In this document: positions 32,535 through 34,209 of the stretch, in pieces
Numbering within the stretch: the stretch's first letter is position 1
Layout: the number at the start of each line of letters is the position of its first letter
NCBI GenBank assembly: GCA_947311255.1
Contig: CAMZKL010000065.1
Location: forward strand, 1-34,209
DNA from: an uncultured Chlorobiota bacterium
GTDB taxonomy: Bacteria > Bacteroidota > Bacteroidia > Bacteroidales > JAADGE01
Length of the DNA: 34,209 nucleotides
Direction: 5' to 3'
Made by a program: the position numbers and the translations under genes
Notes under the pieces: model-generated
What the model saw: the letters and a program-made list of their open reading frames with translations, nothing else
Database searches by the model: none
What the model was told of the DNA's origin: nothing

Positions 32535-34209
32535 TTATTCATTATTATTATCTATATCATTTGGAGTATCAATATTTTCAGTTGTATCAATGTTTTCAAT
32601 ATCTTCGTCTATCTCATCACTTCGGTCAACTTTTGCAACAGATGCTATACTATCTTTACCTTTTAAATTAATAAGTCGAACTCCTTGTGTTGCTCTTCCA
32701 GCAACTCTAATTGTATCAATATTAATTCTAATTGTAATACCTGATTTATTAATAATCATTAAATCATCATCATCAGTTACACTCTTTAAAGCAATTAGTT
32801 TGCCGGTTTTTTCAGTAATGTTAATTGTCTTTACTCCTTTACCTCCTCTTTTGGTTATTCTATAGGCATCTAGTCGAGAGCGTTTTCCATAACCATTTTC
32901 AGAAACAACAAGTACATTTTCAGTATTTTCATCTCCTAGTTCCTCTACACAAATTAGGCCAACAACTTCATCATTTTCTTTATCAATTCTTATTCCTCTT
33001 ACACCTGATGCTCCCCTACCCATGCTTCTTACATCGGTTTCTTTAAAACGAACAGCTTTTCCATTCATTGCGGCAAGCATAATATCATTAGTTCCATTTG
33101 TCATTTTTGCAGACATTAAAGTATCACCTTCTCTAATTGTAATTGCTTTTATTCCATTTGTACGAGGACGTGAGAATGCTTCTAATGAAGTTTTCTTAAT
33201 TTGACCATGTTTTGTGGCAAAAATAATATTATGAGTATTAAGGTATTCTTCATCTTTTAAAGTTATAACTTTCATGTAAGCCGTAACTTTATCGTCTGGT
33301 TCAATTCGCATCATATTTTGTATTGCTCGCCCTTTTGAATTTTTACTTCCTTCTGGAATTTCATAAACTTTTAGCCAGAAACATTTTCCTTTTTCTGTGA
33401 AGAAAAGCATCCAATTGTGCATTGTTGCAACATACATATGTCTTAAGAAGTCCTGATCTCTGGTAGTACTTCCTTTTGACCCTTTGCCTCCTCTATTTTG
33501 AGTTTTAAATTCTTTTAAGTTAGTTCTTTTAATATATCCAAGGTTTGAAATTGTTATAAGAACTTCATCATCAGCATAAAAATCTTCAGGATTAAATTCA
33601 GATGAAGAATAAACAATTTCGGTTCTTCTTTCATCTCCAAATTTTTCTTTTACCTCAACTAATTCATCTTTTATAATTTGCATTTGCAGTTCTTGACTTG
33701 CTAAAATTTCTTTCAAACTTGCTATAAGAGCCATAACATCTGCATATTCCGCACGTAGTTTATCTTGTTCAAGACCAGTAAGTTGCCTTAATCTCATTTC
33801 AATAATTGCACGAGATTGTATGTCTGACAATTCAAATCTTTCTATTAAATTTTGTCTTGCTTCATCCGGGCTTTTTGCTGCTCTAATAATTTTAATTACT
33901 TCATCAATATTATCTGAGGCAATAATAAGTCCTTCTAAAATATGTGCTCTTTCTTCTGCTTTTTTAAGGTCAAATTTTGTTCGTCTAATAACAACTTCGT
34001 GCCTATGTTCTACAAAGTTCGAAATTAAACCTCTTAAATCTAGTAATTGCGGTCTGCCTTTTACAAGTGCAATATTATTAACACTAAATGAAGTTTGCAG
34101 TGCAGTATATTTATAAAGTTTATTTAAAACAACATCTGCGATGGCATCTCTTTTTAAATCAAAAACAATACGCATTCCGTTTCTATCGGATTCGTCATTT
34201 GCATATGAA
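32535..34209 (-). CDS. gyrA: DNA gyrase subunit A (C-terminal part; 5' end outside window)
   Basis: Subunit of type II topoisomerase that introduces negative supercoils. The frame is open through the right edge: upstream of the ATG at 34175 it reads DESDRNGMRIVFDLKRDA, the usual gyrase A sequence, so that ATG is internal. Seen are the end of the breakage-reunion domain and coiled coil (FVEHRHEVVIRRTKFDLKKAEERAHILEGL), then the beta-pinwheel with the GyrA box QNRGGKGSKG, which marks gyrase instead of topoisomerase IV. Pinwheel blades repeat as GYGKRSRLDAYRITKRGGKGV and similar. The C-terminus is an acidic Asp/Ile/Asn-rich tail of about 27 residues. The catalytic Tyr is off-window. Confidence 0.96.
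   Translation of the reverse strand, partial: SYANDESDRNGMRIVFDLKRDAIADVVLNKLYKYTALQTSFSVNNIALVKGRPQLLDLRGLISNFVEHRHEVVIRRTKFDLKKAEERAHILEGLIIASDNIDEVIKIIRAAKSPDEARQNLIERFELSDIQSRAIIEMRLRQLTGLEQDKLRAEYADVMALIASLKEILASQELQMQIIKDELVEVKEKFGDERRTEIVYSSSEFNPEDFYADDEVLITISNLGYIKRTNLKEFKTQNRGGKGSKGSTTRDQDFLRHMYVATMHNWMLFFTEKGKCFWLKVYEIPEGSKNSKGRAIQNMMRIEPDDKVTAYMKVITLKDEEYLNTHNIIFATKHGQIKKTSLEAFSRPRTNGIKAITIREGDTLMSAKMTNGTNDIMLAAMNGKAVRFKETDVRSMGRGASGVRGIRIDKENDEVVGLICVEELGDENTENVLVVSENGYGKRSRLDAYRITKRGGKGVKTINITEKTGKLIALKSVTDDDDLMIINKSGITIRINIDTIRVAGRATQGVRLINLKGKDSIASVAKVDRSDEIDEDIENIDTTENIDTPNDIDNNNE

Noticed and set aside
32535-34209. Short GyrA starting at the ATG at 34175.
   Set aside because: The sequence upstream continues the normal gyrase A reading frame to the window edge, so that ATG is internal.
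1-34209. CRISPR array, prophage, integrase or toxin-antitoxin module.
   Set aside because: No regularly spaced direct repeats and no transposase, recombinase, phage or small toxin/antitoxin pair were seen among the intact ORFs.

Overview
The window is an AT-rich chromosomal segment (roughly 30% G+C by eye) from a member of the Bacteroidota, most likely a Bacteroidales/Marinilabiliales-like bacterium. The reasons are the gene families (a flexirubin/aryl-polyene-type lipid operon, LysM plus periplasmic-binding-fold proteins, a VWA membrane protein, a GyrA-TPR pair), the recQ / kdsD-tatC arrangement common in that phylum, weak or absent Shine-Dalgarno sequences, and promoter candidates of the TTTG-N19-TAnnTTTG kind. 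I see no rRNA, tRNA, CRISPR array, integrase or transposase. Both window edges cut genes: a ketosynthase on the left and gyrA on the right.

Region 1 (1-4431, + strand) is the end of a tightly packed operon for an aryl-polyene- or flexirubin-like lipid: a FabB-type ketosynthase, a secreted barrel-like protein, an acyl carrier protein, an LpxL-type acyltransferase, an O-methyltransferase and a hotdog thioesterase. It runs straight into aat (Leu/Phe-tRNA-protein transferase). A 33-nt near-perfect palindrome lies inside it. Region 2 (4434-9823) holds a small membrane protein on the minus strand, an RsuA/RluB-family pseudouridine synthase, a secreted unknown, a VWA membrane protein and fabG. The pseudouridine synthase and fabG face each other 4.5 kb apart and carry homologous 5' leaders that match up to their start codons. 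Region 3 (9824-13967) is tatC and kdsD, divergent from recQ, which ends in a clear terminator.

Region 4 (14123-18594) contains an M49-like lipoprotein peptidase with a five-residue HETAH zinc motif, an Rrf2 regulator with three cysteines, and a molybdopterin-binding subunit of the xanthine dehydrogenase family with no partner subunits nearby. Region 5 (18764-26610) has a triple-LysM receptor-like protein, a HAMP-GAF membrane sensor with no output domain, an AddA/RecB-type helicase-nuclease and a TauE/SafE transporter. Region 6 (26671-30825, minus) is a three-gene operon: Ste24-type M48 protease, a fusion of a CYTH (triphosphate tunnel) domain to an HD phosphohydrolase domain, and an LtaS-like phosphoglycerol transferase split by a single in-frame TAG. 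Region 7 (30955-34209, minus) is gyrA followed by a TPR protein.

The best candidates for something undescribed are the CYTH-HD fusion and its operon, the amber-interrupted LtaS homologue whose downstream half is intact, and the shared leader of the pseudouridine synthase gene and fabG. All functional assignments come from reading motifs; no database search was possible.
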